The translations under genes and the position numbers were made by a program. 64,000 nt of DNA from Shewanella sp. OPT22. Lineage in GTDB: Bacteria > Pseudomonadota > Gammaproteobacteria > Enterobacterales > Shewanellaceae. Below are positions 26,650-36,771 of the stretch, one piece after another (the first letter of the stretch is position 1; each line of letters opens with the position of its first letter). The stretch spans positions 1 through 64,000 of the forward strand of contig NZ_PGVH01000001.1 in assembly GCF_004168585.1 (NCBI RefSeq). Reading direction: 5' to 3'. The notes under the pieces were generated by a model that did not search any database, was not told the DNA's origin, and saw nothing but the letters and a program-made list of their open reading frames with translations.

Positions 26650-27930
26650 ATGATAAAGAATATGACTCTGAAGCGCTATTTATTGTGGTCTATGGGCGTT
26701 CTAGCTTCGGGAGTGGTATTACTTCTGTCTTACCAAAGTGCTCAAGGTTTTCTATATGGTTTTGATGCCGTACATCATCGCACAATGCGTTATGTGGCAT
26801 TGAGTGATCACCCTGCTTCTAATGAAGTGTTAGAAGATGCACTTAAATATAAAATTACAACCCGTTACGAGCAGTTACCCGATCAAATGAAACAGCGGTT
26901 TCCGCAACCCATACAAGATGACAAGTTTTATAAGAAGTTTGAAGATTGGTGGTACTTTGCACCGCCGAAAAGAATATATCTCTTGCTGGCACACACTGGT
27001 TCAAATGGACATCGAAAGTTTGTTTATCTGATGGTAGATAACCCAAAAACGGTCGCACAAGGGGAAGATGAACGGCGATTTTATCATGACCCTATGGCGC
27101 AAATCGCTTTACTCGGATTGATTTCGCTTGTTATTTTTTTAGTGTTAGCCATTTGGATCATGAAGAAAGTCGCTAGACCTTTTGAGTCTTTGCATACTTG
27201 GGCGAGAAGGTTAACCTTAAATAACTTACCGCCAGAGTCACCAGAGTTTAAGTTTAGTGAGCTCACCAATTTAGCCCAAATTATTCATCACAGTTTTTCT
27301 GAGGCCAACGATAGCCTCAAGCGAGAACAATCGTTTTTAAAGTATGCAAGCCATGAGCTTAGAACTCCGATTGCGACCTTACGAGGTAACCTCGAACTCT
27401 TAAATAAAGTCAGCCCTGAGATGAACGAGCGCGAAGAGATCATTCGCAACCGAATGGGAAGAGCCGTATCGGCGATGAAAGGGATCACTGAAACTTTATT
27501 GTGGCTCAGTCGTGAAAGTGAACAGCTTATCCCTCAACAACACGTTGACATGGCAGAGTTGGTCGATGAAGTTTGCTCAGAGCTTGAATATTTGCTGGTG
27601 AATAAACCTGTAAAGTTAGGCATCAATACCCAGCCTTTCACACTTGAACTTCCGGCCGATGCGTTAAGAATATTGCTACAAAACCTGATCCGAAATGCTT
27701 ACCAACATTGTAACGAAGGGGTGATTGAAATCAGCCAATCGCAATCAGACATAACCATTCGAAATACGCTTTGTGATGATGGAGAGTCCAATGATGTGAG
27801 CTTCGGTTTAGGGTTAAAGCTGTCAAAACAAATTGTGGAGCGATTTAATTGGCGATTAAACTCTTGTCACGTCGATGGTGTGCACGAGGTCTATCTAACG
27901 CTTAATTCAACAAATGATCTAACAAACTAG
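26650..27930 (+). CDS. Sensor histidine kinase paired with the efflux operon
   Basis: The 426-aa inner-membrane kinase has a first membrane helix (about 12-30), a periplasmic sensor of about 120 residues, and a second helix near 155-178 (IALLGLISLVIFLVLAIWIM). A HAMP-like linker follows (KKVARPFESLHTWARRL), then the H box SHELRTPIATLRGN with His near 235. The N box is NLIRNAYQH and the G box is GLGLKLSKQI. The periplasmic domain (VLEDALKYKITTRYEQLPDQ) is of no named type I can recall. The stimulus is unknown; pump substrates or envelope stress are natural candidates. Confidence 0.94.
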   Translation: MIKNMTLKRYLLWSMGVLASGVVLLLSYQSAQGFLYGFDAVHHRTMRYVALSDHPASNEVLEDALKYKITTRYEQLPDQMKQRFPQPIQDDKFYKKFEDWWYFAPPKRIYLLLAHTGSNGHRKFVYLMVDNPKTVAQGEDERRFYHDPMAQIALLGLISLVIFLVLAIWIMKKVARPFESLHTWARRLTLNNLPPESPEFKFSELTNLAQIIHHSFSEANDSLKREQSFLKYASHELRTPIATLRGNLELLNKVSPEMNEREEIIRNRMGRAVSAMKGITETLLWLSRESEQLIPQQHVDMAELVDEVCSELEYLLVNKPVKLGINTQPFTLELPADALRILLQNLIRNAYQHCNEGVIEISQSQSDITIRNTLCDDGESNDVSFGLGLKLSKQIVERFNWRLNSCHVDGVHEVYLTLNSTNDLTN

Positions 27931-27972
27931 GTAACTCGTATACATGAGTGTTGACCACTAAAGGAGTCCGCC

Positions 27973-28266
27973 ATGTTAAAAGGAATTACTGAGCAAAGTT
28001 TGCAAGCGAGAAGGTTAGTTCCAGCGATAATCTGCACCGCCGATTGCTATCACTATCTGGTTGGAGCGAAAGACGAATCAGGTATGTTTTACAATGTGTT
28101 TTCTGAGGATGCCAAGAGGCCATTGTTCCGCACCTCACTGGATCAAGCTAAAAAAGCACTCAGAGAGCAAGGCATGAAAAAAGTATTAGTTGAAATGCAA
28201 ACACCATACGATGAAATGGTAGGACTGCAAGAATCAAATACTGTTGTGACACTAGAGAAATTGTAA
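27973..28266 (+). CDS. Small DUF6482-like protein, 97 aa
   Basis: The soluble 97-aa protein starts after AAAGGAG. It has a beta-rich pattern, AIICTADCYHYLVGAKDESG, and a helix with LDQAKKALREQGMKKVLVEM, ending in strand-like VVTLEKL. The layout resembles small DUF6482-type proteins of marine gammaproteobacteria, but this match is from memory of the pattern only. It has no assigned function. The gene begins 42 bp after the kinase stop. Confidence 0.6.
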   Translation: MLKGITEQSLQARRLVPAIICTADCYHYLVGAKDESGMFYNVFSEDAKRPLFRTSLDQAKKALREQGMKKVLVEMQTPYDEMVGLQESNTVVTLEKL

Positions 28267-28281
28267 TTTGATTTGGATTAA

Positions 28282-28301
28282 GGGTATGTTTCTACATACC
28301 C
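28282..28301. terminator. Hairpin between the two small DUF genes
   Basis: GGGTATG (28282-28288) and CATACCC (28295-28301) pair over TTTCTA. AAACAATCTTTT follows rather than a clean T run, so it may only weaken transcription into the DUF3081 gene. Confidence 0.45.
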
Positions 28302-28324
28302 AAACAATCTTTTAGGTGGACATC

Positions 28325-28579
28325 GTGGAAAATCAAATTGATGTGAAACACTGTCTCAACGTGTTCAATCTAGTCCGTACTCACGGAGAAAAACACCAAA
28401 GCGTATATTCTTTTAAAGGGTTCAAAGCCTGGACAGATTTTGATGGTTATACGTGTTATCTGCAGTATGGCAATGCCACATTAACATTGCTTTTTCATGG
28501 AAAGTACCACTTCGACTACTCCTCACATCATGATTTTGAATTGTTTTTGAAAAAAGCCAGCCAGCTTGTTAGTCACTAA
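28325..28579 (+). CDS. DUF3081 family protein
   Basis: The 84-aa protein matches the DUF3081 pattern known from Shewanella and Vibrio: a helix ending VRTHGEKH, then GFKAWTDFDGYTCYLQYGNATLTL, LFHGKYHFDY, and a C-terminal helix. The chosen start is GTG 28325, because AGGTGG lies five bases upstream; an earlier GTG at 28316 overlaps that ribosome site. No function is known. Confidence 0.8.
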   Translation: MENQIDVKHCLNVFNLVRTHGEKHQSVYSFKGFKAWTDFDGYTCYLQYGNATLTLLFHGKYHFDYSSHHDFELFLKKASQLVSH

Positions 28580-28794
28580 TTATTAGTAAAAAAGTGATTG
28601 GTATACCGACATTCAATTTAGCAGCATGTATTGAATGTTAATAATTTGTTGATTAAAATGGTGTGCTGAAAATAAAACACTTGGATGTGACTGTCACTAT
28701 TAAGGAAGTTATTGATGTCCTTTCTTTTTATCTTAGGAAAAAACTCCTAGTTCATCCTGCCCGAATTTTAAAATAATAAAAGGGATTTTACGGA

Positions 28795-31700
28795 ATGAAT
28801 CGCTTCTTATCTTTCAAAGCTGTTCTCATACTGTTGTCTTTCTTCATGTTAACGGCCTGTGGTGGTGGAGGTGGGGATAGTAAGCCCAAGCCAGAGCCTG
28901 CACCAGTAGTCGAAACGGATACCGATGGTGATGGTATACCTGATTCTTCTGATACCGATGACGATAATGATGGTGTTGCTGACAGCGATGACGCATTTCC
29001 ACTTGATGGATCAGAATCGATTGATACCGATGGTGATGGCATCGGAAACAATGCCGATGAAGATGATGATGGAGACGGCGTAGCGGATAGTGACGATGCA
29101 TTCCCACTCGACGCCGCTGAATCTGTTGATACTGACAGCGACGGTATCGGAAATAATGCCGATGACGATGACGATAATGATGGTGTTGCTGATACAGATG
29201 ATGCATTTCCGCTTGATGCATCAGAGTCTGTTGATACTGATGGCGACGGTATTGGTAATAATGCCGATGAAGACGATGATGGTGATGGCGTAAACGATGA
29301 CGAAGATGACTTTCCGTTAGACCCGGCTGAAACAGCTGATAATGATAGCGATGGAGTTGGAAATAATGCTGACTTTTATCCAGAAAATTCTGTTTGTTTT
29401 GCTGAAAGCGATGGTAATGGTCAAGATTGTTATTTTACACTATTGAAAAGTGACAATCAGCAGTTGCAAAAGGTGGTTCAGCTTAACAACTCGACACTTT
29501 TCTATTCTCCAACACTGAATAAAATCTTGCGTTTTGATGCTATGTCAGATCATTTTAATTTTGATTTCGATATAACAAATGAAGGTGAAATTGCCGACAT
29601 CGCTTATTCGAGTGAGACAGAAACAATCTATTACAGCGTCGAAGATTCTTTAGATATTTTTAAAGTCAGTGCACAGGGTGAAGAAGAGACGTTTGCGACT
29701 GTTAGTTATAGCGCTAACCGCCTAATTACTAGAGGTGAAAAGTTATTAGTTCATTCTCAAAGTCGGCTTTATCAACTCGATTCGGAAGGAAATGAGCTAA
29801 ACAGTTTGTATTTTAGTGGCGATATTGAACATTACCACTGGAATGATGACCAATCAGAGCTTTATTTGTCTATTAAAGCTTATAGTTCGGCAGAGCTGTA
29901 TAAGGTCAGTTTTTTAATTCAAGAGCATGATAATTCTGAGTATTTAGATGGTGAGAGAGCTCGCGAAGTCACTGAAAATACATCGCCATTGATTCCCCTA
30001 CCGAATGATTTATTACTGGCGAACAGGGTAATTTACTCAACCGATTTTTTTAAGCAAATCAGCGGACCTTCAGACTTCTTTGATGCGTTTACTTGGAGTG
30101 ATGATAATCAACTTTTAACGTTAAAATATAGCGCCGGAAATACTGAATTATCAGTATGGGATGAGTCCTTAAGATTGATTGATCAAAAAGTCTTTTTGGG
30201 TGCCCCAGTAACAATCAATGAAAATAATGATGGCTTTTCTATCATAACTAATCAACTTGATAGTTTAGTGGTTAATACTTATCAGCTCTTAGACGACTCT
30301 GATAACGATGGTGTGGTTAACTCAGCTGATGACTTCCCAATTGATATTGCAGCATCAGTGGATTCCGACAAGGACGGTTACCCGGATAGATGGAACGAAA
30401 ATTATACAGAAACAGACTCAACAACGAACCTAACTCTAGATGCTTTCTCCCAACAATCTGTCTGTTGGTTAGTCTCCCATGCGGATTCTGAAGGCAATTG
30501 TGACTTCATTGCGACCATGGAGCAGCATGTTCCTCAACAGACACTAGCAAGTGAACAACACCTTTACTTATACTCATCAGAAAATCAGGCAATTTATCCT
30601 TGGGCTGCAGATACTCAAACATATTTAAAGCCAATTACTGTAGGCAAAACCTTATTTAATACTCAATTAAAACCTTCTTCAGTCGCACTGTCAGTGAATC
30701 ATCAGAGATTGTATGTCGGTTACACTGATGGTGATATTAGTTACGTTGACTTAACGACCGATGAGCTACAGGAAGTTTCAGGTTTTTATCAATTTGATTC
30801 ACTCGTAGGAAAAATTGCTGATGCCGGTAACTATATTTACGTCAGAGGCGTCGAGTACGATTATTCTTTACAAAGTAAAATTGTTGATATCAACGGGAAC
30901 GTTACTTTTGAAGAAAATTATTCTCACTTTGATCACTCTGCTTGGGACCCTACAAATGATCGGCTTCATCTTTTAGATGATTCTTCGTACTTATTAACTC
31001 GATCGATTAACCAAACAAATGGTGAAATTACTCAAGATAATAATGGTAGTCCATATTTGTATGGGGATTTTGTCGGTCCAATAAAATTCTCAGAAGATCA
31101 GAGTGAGATGTTGTTAGCCAATGGCTATAAGTTTGATACAGAGACACTTGAAAGCATTGCTCATTACAACAATGTTGATGAAGCACTATGGATAGAAAAT
31201 GGTAATTTAGTTCTTTTAAGTGAAGAAAATAATACCATTTCGCTTGTGCGTCTGTCTGAGACGGATCAAAGGCTCGAAGAATTAACCCTGACAGGAAATA
31301 TTGTTGGTTTTGTCTCTTTACATGAGAAATCAGTCATTTTGCTTGAGCGAGATGGTCGAATTATTTTCCATGATTTTATTCCAAATGACGATACTGATGG
31401 GGATTCAGTTGCTAATATTGATGATGCGTTTCCGAATGATCCTGCAGCCTCAGTAGATAGTGATAATGATGGTTACCCTGATGAATGGAATGCGGGATAC
31501 TCTGCTGAGGATTCAACTACAGGCTTGACATTAGATGCGTTTACTAGCGATGCCGCTTGTTGGTTGGATAGTCATGATGATGGAAATGGGCGTTGCGATT
31601 ATCAATTAACCATTCCAGGTTATCGACCAGATATAACATTTGGTGATGAGCAAGGAATGGTATATTTATTTAGCCAAGAAAATAGCAAAGTTTTCCGTTG

Positions 31701-34700
31701 GAACTCAGCGACAGAGAACTATGTAAATCCAATTCCACTTGGTATTGAAGATGGTTTTGCAAGCGCCTCTCCAATTCATGCCGCTTATGTGGCTAGTCAC
31801 AATAGAATTTACTTTGGTTATGAAAGTGGAACGCTGACCTTTGTTGATTTAACTTCAGCTCAACCATCTGAGCAAGAATTTGCCCATGTTGATGGAGAAG
31901 TTCAAGCAATCATTGAAGTTGACGAGTTTGTGTTTGTTGCTCAACCGGGTTCATACCATTTAATCAGTCAACAGGGACAAATAACAGACACGACTTATGG
32001 TCCGTTTTCACGTCATTTTGAATGGAATCATGTTCTCAAGCGTTTGTATTTCTTTCGTGATTTTACGAGTCCAAACGATATTCATGCACAATCTATTGAT
32101 TTAACCAATGGGACCTTTGGTGATCGAATAGATTCTCCTTATCACGGAGATTATTCAATAACTGGACCTATTCGTATCTCGAACGATGGCGAACAGGTAT
32201 TTATAGGCTCAGGTAATGTGTTCAATGCGGTAGATTTGACTTGGGAAGGTTCAGTCGGGCGTTTTGATGATGCAAGGTGGTTGCAGAGTGATGAATTTGT
32301 TCTATTTGAGCAAAATCGTGATGCACAACCTACGCACTATCAAATTATTAGAAAAGATCCGGCGAATCGCATTTTAGAGCAGCAAGTCAAAAACGGTGAG
32401 CTCATTTCAACCGTGTTAATGAACGAGAGCATCGTTATTATTAGTGAGGTTGATACAGCACTAAGTTTTGATATTTATCTGCCAAACAATGATTCAGATG
32501 GCGATTTAGTTGAAAATGTTGATGATGCCTTCCCGCTAGATGCTGCAGCGTCCCTTGATGCAGATAGAGATGGTTATCCAGATGCTTGGAATGATGGCTC
32601 TACCGCAGAGGACTCTACCACTGGATTAGCGATTGACGCTTTCCCGAATGACTCTGCTTGTTGGTTAGAGAGTCATGATGACGGTAGTGGACAATGTGAT
32701 TACGGGGCTACAATGCCTAACTTCACGCCAGAGGAGATAGTTACTGATTCGAATGGGAATATTTATCTCTACAGTGAAGAGCATGCAAAAGTGTACCGTT
32801 GGTCGGCAGCGACAGAAAGTTACTTAAATCCAATCAGTGTCGGGCAAAACTCTGGCTTTACAATTACCTCTCCACAGTTGATAACGTATTCAAATGAACA
32901 TCAGCGAATATATTTAGGTTACCAGTCTGGATTAATCACGTTTGTAAGTACGGAAGATGGAAGTCAGCCTGATGAAGTAGAGTTTGCAAGAATTGCACAA
33001 GAAGTTGAAGGTTTAACTTCAGTAGGTAATTTTGTATTAGCTCAGGATTCAAGTGGTGCTTGGTACACGCATTATATCTTTAATGAGGCCGGAACACTTA
33101 CTGACAGTGATGATTGGAATCGCTATTCAAGATATTACGATTGGAACCCGAGTAATAACCGAGTTTATTTTTTCAGGGACAGAACCAGCCCTAATGACTT
33201 GCATTATGAGCAGATCGACCAGACGACTGGAGAAATAACGGCAGACGCAGAGACTCCTTATCATGGTGATTATCGTATTCAGGGACCAATTAAGGTTTCT
33301 GATGATGGTGAAAAGGTGCTCATTGGTTCAGGTGAAATGTTCTCTGCAGATAGCCTTTCTTGGGTGGGGTCAGTGGAGTCTTTTGCTGATATGCAATGGC
33401 TTGATGATGGACAATTGGCGTTGCTGAATCAAGATGAACAACAGATTGAACTGAAGCGCATCGATCTTGAGTTAAATCTTTATGAAACTCAGATGTTTAA
33501 TGGTCAATTGTTGAAGTTTGTCAACACCGGTGAGCATGACGTGATAATTAGTTTGGTGGATGACGAGTTTGTATTTACTCGTTATGAAGCTGACGACGAT
33601 CTTGATGATGATGGTGTAAATAATATTGATGACGCTTTCCCGACAGATCCTGCAGCGTCAGTTGATAATGATAGGGATGGTTATCCAGATCAATGGAATG
33701 ACGGTTATTCAGAAGCTGACTCAACAACCAACTTAGAGCTCGATGCCTTTAATAATGACAGCGCATGTTGGTCTGACGATCATGCTGCTGATAATGGACT
33801 GTGTAATTATTCCGCAACTTTCCCTGAGTTCACCCCTGATCAAATTTTAATGGATGAAAACGGAGTTGTCTTTTTATACAGCTCAGAGTTCAATAAGGTC
33901 TACCGTTGGAACTCTTCAACTGAAGAGTACCTTAACCCAATCGTGCTTGGTAATGCTTCGGGTATTACTGAATCCTCTGTGGCCAAAATGGCCTATTCCG
34001 CTGAGCATGATAGACTTTATTTTGGCTATGATTCAGGTTTGGTTACCTATATCAATCTAGATAACGCTGATCTTGGTGCCTATGAGCAGTCTTTCTATAG
34101 AACAGCAGAAGCTGTAGGAGGTTTAGCTTCAGTAGGTAATTATGTTCTAGCAACGGACGCAAGTGGTGCTGGGCATACTCACTACATCATTAATCGTGAT
34201 GGAGAACAAACGGATAAGAAAGATTGGAATCGTTTTTCGAACTACTATACTTGGGATCCAATTGCCAGCAGAGTCTATTTCTTTAGAGATAGTACGAGTC
34301 CAAACGACCTAGAATACGAAGATATAGATCAAGCGACAGGGAAAATCACAGCAAGTGGCGATTCTCCTTATCACGGTGATTATCAAATAGCAGGGCCTAT
34401 TTTTATTGCTGGCAATTACATCATGTTAGGTTCAGGTAACCAATACCACACTTCTAATCTAAACGTCATAGGCTCTTTGGACCATGAAGCTCCATTTATA
34501 AGTAGTATTCACAATAATTTCATTACCGCACGAGAAGTTAATGAGAATTGGCAACTCGATCTGTACGAGATGGGTGAATTAACGCATCTTTATACACAAC
34601 CTTTAGCAGATACTGTAATTGGCCTGTTTAGAAATCAAACAAAGACAGTCGTTATCGGTCAACAAGGTGAAGAAATAAGTTTCAATATTTATCGATTTGG

Positions 34701-35496
34701 TGATAACGATGGAGATTTAATGCCTGCATGGTGGGAGCAAACCTATGGATTATCCGATTCAGATCCGTCAGATGCAGAATTGGATAATGACGGCGATCAA
34801 CTCACCAACGTTCAAGAGTATATTGCTAATACAAACCCACTATTAGTCGATACAGATGGAGACGAGCTTTCAGACCATGATGAGATTAATACACATAACT
34901 CTAATCCATTACGTGTTGATAGTGATAATGACGGGTTGAGCGATGGTGATGAAGTACTTGTATATGGCACGGAAATTTTAAACCAAGATACGGATAACGA
35001 TGGCTTTAAGGACGGCGATGAAGTTCATAAATATGGTACTGATCCGTTAGATATTGATTCTGCCCCTGTGGCTTTAGATTCGTTTATCGATTCGTTTGAA
35101 GAAGATGGCTTATCAGCATTTTGGGTTTTGGCTACAAGCTCAAATGCTGGTTGGCTCCATGATGATAACTATTCATCAGATGGTGCAAAGAGTTTGCGCT
35201 CCGGTGATATTGGTCATAATGAGCATAGTTCGGTTAAGTTTGAAGGGCTGTTAGAGAGCGGGACATTTAGCTTCGATGCCTTTGTTTCTTCAGAAAGCTG
35301 CTGTGATAGGTTAAAGGTGATACTTAATGGTACCGAAGTACTTGATATTAGAAATACAAATAATAACTGGGAAGCTCAGACGGTAAATATTGAGTTTGGT
35401 GAAAATATCATTGAGTTTCGATATCAAAAAGATGGCAGTGCTTCAAATGGCGAAGATGCTGCATTTATTGATAACGTTTCATTCTCGAGTAATTAA
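28795..35496 (+). CDS. Giant lipoprotein with thrombospondin-3 repeats and five ~365-residue units
   Basis: The 2233-aa protein has a lipoprotein signal (FFMLTAC, Cys22) and a Gly-rich linker. Calcium-type TSP3 repeats (D.DGDGI.N.ADDDDD) span about 40-195. Five units of about 365 residues follow, each beginning with a Cys pair in CWL.SHDDG.G.CDY (near 199, 556, 920, 1288 and 1655), continuing with propeller-like strands (KVYRWNS, YHGDY.I.GPI, GSGN.F) and, in units 1-4, ending in a TSP3 linker (DGV.NIDDAFP.D.AASVD.D.DGYPD.WN). More TSP3 repeats fill about 1970-2080, and a jelly-roll-like domain ends the protein. It is a probable calcium-dependent surface adhesin or stalk; function is inferred. 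It stands alone and ends at a bidirectional terminator. Confidence 0.88.
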   Translation: MNRFLSFKAVLILLSFFMLTACGGGGGDSKPKPEPAPVVETDTDGDGIPDSSDTDDDNDGVADSDDAFPLDGSESIDTDGDGIGNNADEDDDGDGVADSDDAFPLDAAESVDTDSDGIGNNADDDDDNDGVADTDDAFPLDASESVDTDGDGIGNNADEDDDGDGVNDDEDDFPLDPAETADNDSDGVGNNADFYPENSVCFAESDGNGQDCYFTLLKSDNQQLQKVVQLNNSTLFYSPTLNKILRFDAMSDHFNFDFDITNEGEIADIAYSSETETIYYSVEDSLDIFKVSAQGEEETFATVSYSANRLITRGEKLLVHSQSRLYQLDSEGNELNSLYFSGDIEHYHWNDDQSELYLSIKAYSSAELYKVSFLIQEHDNSEYLDGERAREVTENTSPLIPLPNDLLLANRVIYSTDFFKQISGPSDFFDAFTWSDDNQLLTLKYSAGNTELSVWDESLRLIDQKVFLGAPVTINENNDGFSIITNQLDSLVVNTYQLLDDSDNDGVVNSADDFPIDIAASVDSDKDGYPDRWNENYTETDSTTNLTLDAFSQQSVCWLVSHADSEGNCDFIATMEQHVPQQTLASEQHLYLYSSENQAIYPWAADTQTYLKPITVGKTLFNTQLKPSSVALSVNHQRLYVGYTDGDISYVDLTTDELQEVSGFYQFDSLVGKIADAGNYIYVRGVEYDYSLQSKIVDINGNVTFEENYSHFDHSAWDPTNDRLHLLDDSSYLLTRSINQTNGEITQDNNGSPYLYGDFVGPIKFSEDQSEMLLANGYKFDTETLESIAHYNNVDEALWIENGNLVLLSEENNTISLVRLSETDQRLEELTLTGNIVGFVSLHEKSVILLERDGRIIFHDFIPNDDTDGDSVANIDDAFPNDPAASVDSDNDGYPDEWNAGYSAEDSTTGLTLDAFTSDAACWLDSHDDGNGRCDYQLTIPGYRPDITFGDEQGMVYLFSQENSKVFRWNSATENYVNPIPLGIEDGFASASPIHAAYVASHNRIYFGYESGTLTFVDLTSAQPSEQEFAHVDGEVQAIIEVDEFVFVAQPGSYHLISQQGQITDTTYGPFSRHFEWNHVLKRLYFFRDFTSPNDIHAQSIDLTNGTFGDRIDSPYHGDYSITGPIRISNDGEQVFIGSGNVFNAVDLTWEGSVGRFDDARWLQSDEFVLFEQNRDAQPTHYQIIRKDPANRILEQQVKNGELISTVLMNESIVIISEVDTALSFDIYLPNNDSDGDLVENVDDAFPLDAAASLDADRDGYPDAWNDGSTAEDSTTGLAIDAFPNDSACWLESHDDGSGQCDYGATMPNFTPEEIVTDSNGNIYLYSEEHAKVYRWSAATESYLNPISVGQNSGFTITSPQLITYSNEHQRIYLGYQSGLITFVSTEDGSQPDEVEFARIAQEVEGLTSVGNFVLAQDSSGAWYTHYIFNEAGTLTDSDDWNRYSRYYDWNPSNNRVYFFRDRTSPNDLHYEQIDQTTGEITADAETPYHGDYRIQGPIKVSDDGEKVLIGSGEMFSADSLSWVGSVESFADMQWLDDGQLALLNQDEQQIELKRIDLELNLYETQMFNGQLLKFVNTGEHDVIISLVDDEFVFTRYEADDDLDDDGVNNIDDAFPTDPAASVDNDRDGYPDQWNDGYSEADSTTNLELDAFNNDSACWSDDHAADNGLCNYSATFPEFTPDQILMDENGVVFLYSSEFNKVYRWNSSTEEYLNPIVLGNASGITESSVAKMAYSAEHDRLYFGYDSGLVTYINLDNADLGAYEQSFYRTAEAVGGLASVGNYVLATDASGAGHTHYIINRDGEQTDKKDWNRFSNYYTWDPIASRVYFFRDSTSPNDLEYEDIDQATGKITASGDSPYHGDYQIAGPIFIAGNYIMLGSGNQYHTSNLNVIGSLDHEAPFISSIHNNFITAREVNENWQLDLYEMGELTHLYTQPLADTVIGLFRNQTKTVVIGQQGEEISFNIYRFGDNDGDLMPAWWEQTYGLSDSDPSDAELDNDGDQLTNVQEYIANTNPLLVDTDGDELSDHDEINTHNSNPLRVDSDNDGLSDGDEVLVYGTEILNQDTDNDGFKDGDEVHKYGTDPLDIDSAPVALDSFIDSFEEDGLSAFWVLATSSNAGWLHDDNYSSDGAKSLRSGDIGHNEHSSVKFEGLLESGTFSFDAFVSSESCCDRLKVILNGTEVLDIRNTNNNWEAQTVNIEFGENIIEFRYQKDGSASNGEDAAFIDNVSFSSN
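28918..29385 (+). repeat. Tandem TSP3-coding repeats in the giant lipoprotein gene
   Basis: Near-identical blocks encode GDGIGNNADEDDDGDGVADSDDAFPLDA.ES. in tandem, four to five times. The DNA is strongly biased to GAT/GAC and GGT. Such arrays can expand or shrink by recombination. Confidence 0.85.
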
Positions 35497-35514
35497 ACAC
35501 TACTGATAGTTGCG

Positions 35515-35543
35515 AAAAAAGCAGTGCAGTTGCACTGCTTTTT
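35515..35543. terminator. Bidirectional terminator between the giant lipoprotein and the PLP enzyme
   Basis: AAAAAGCAGTGCA (35516-35528) and TGCACTGCTTTTT (35531-35543) are perfect complements around GT, giving A and T runs on both sides. It can stop transcription from both convergent genes. The minus-strand gene's stop codon lies within it. Confidence 0.92.
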
Positions 35544-36771
35544 AGTTTTTAGCACTGAATTCATTAAACCGCTGCAGCATCTCATCTACCGTAGCTGTGC
35601 CTTTCGCAAAACAGATTCGTTGATTACCAATTTGGCTTGAATAGTAATTATGCCCACAAGAAAGGTTAATTTTTGTTTCTTGAAACAACCTTAGATTAAA
35701 TGTTTGCTCTTGTTCTAATGTCGCTAAGTTAAACCTCTTACTGAAATCAGCCCACAGAAAAATGCCTGCTTTGGCTGGGAAAAATTCGATACTCTGCTTT
35801 TGCATTTCATGGGTAATACGTTGTTGTGTTTGCAACAGACGTTTGGTATTTGTTTGAATAAATTTCTGACACCAATTTAAGTCTTTGAGTAAGTAAGCCG
35901 TACAAGTTTGGGTAATTGAGCTTACTGAGTGGAAAAAAGCAAATGCCCCCATGGCTTGATTTACAGTAGGGTTTTTTGAATGAAAACAACCGAGCTTAAA
36001 TCCTGAAAGACAGAGATCTTTTGCTATGCCATAGACCATGTGAATATGTTCGCGATGATCAAGGTGATCGAAGCGTTTATCAAGAAAGCTGATGTACTGA
36101 CCTTCGGCGTATACCGAGTTTGCATAAACTTCATCACTGATGATCGCCAAATCATATTTTTTCGCCAGTTGAATGACTTGTGATATTTCTGATTCAGTCA
36201 GTAAATAACCAGTAGGATTATGTGGATGATTAATCAGTAATGCTTTTAGGTTACGGCTTTGTTTGATATCCCTTTCAAAAGTTTCAAAGTCGATGCCTTG
36301 AGCGGTCAGACAGTTACTCACGTCTAGGTTTACATCAAATGTAGGGCCGATATCTTTAAAAAAACCGCTGTAAGCTGGCACCATCGTGAGCATTGAATCT
36401 TGTGGATCTAACAAAATATGGCTAAGCATATGTAGGATTGTGCCTGCACCAGTGCTCAGCGTCAGTTGGTTAATGTCATCTACAATGACATTGTTAAATC
36501 TGGCTAAGTAGGTTTTGAATGCTTCACGTAACTCTTCAATACCTTGAACACTCGTGTAGTGTTTGGAAATTGTGTTGGCTTGTTCACTTTGGCGCCACTC
36601 AGTCAGCTTTTGCTGGATTTCTGAATCCATTAAATAGTTTTCAGCTGTTCCAAAGTTAAGATATCCATTGGGATTAGAATGTGGTTGGAATGGGTCACGC
36701 ATACATTGAAAGTGGTGGTCAATGACCGTTGAAGGCTGTGAAAGTAGATATCTTGCTCGGTTCGCTATCAC
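35542..36771 (-). CDS. PLP-dependent aminotransferase class I/II (ACC-synthase-like)
   Basis: The 409-aa fold-type I PLP enzyme has HYTSVQGIEELREAF (69-83), LSTGAGTILHML, the cofactor-ring motif NHPHNPTGYLL, ISDEVYANSVY, the Schiff-base Lys in YGIAKDLCLSGFKLG (near residue 250) and a carboxylate-binding Arg near GNQRICFAKG. The HYTSVQG/SKD-type layout is nearest to 1-aminocyclopropane-1-carboxylate synthase relatives and bacterial homologues with other activities. The start is GTG 36771, which overlaps the SDR stop (GTGA), so both are made from one message. The substrate is unknown. Confidence 0.87.
   Translation of the reverse strand: MIANRARYLLSQPSTVIDHHFQCMRDPFQPHSNPNGYLNFGTAENYLMDSEIQQKLTEWRQSEQANTISKHYTSVQGIEELREAFKTYLARFNNVIVDDINQLTLSTGAGTILHMLSHILLDPQDSMLTMVPAYSGFFKDIGPTFDVNLDVSNCLTAQGIDFETFERDIKQSRNLKALLINHPHNPTGYLLTESEISQVIQLAKKYDLAIISDEVYANSVYAEGQYISFLDKRFDHLDHREHIHMVYGIAKDLCLSGFKLGCFHSKNPTVNQAMGAFAFFHSVSSITQTCTAYLLKDLNWCQKFIQTNTKRLLQTQQRITHEMQKQSIEFFPAKAGIFLWADFSKRFNLATLEQEQTFNLRLFQETKINLSCGHNYYSSQIGNQRICFAKGTATVDEMLQRFNEFSAKN

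Noticed and set aside
28844-29293. Several open frames antisense or out of frame in the TSP3 repeats
   Set aside because: They are products of the GAT/GGT-rich repeat DNA; the His/Arg- and Ser/Pro-rich translations are shadows of the real gene.
28918-29385. CRISPR-like direct repeats
   Set aside because: Repeats are coding TSP3 blocks with no unique spacers; no cas genes and no CRISPR array are present in the window.
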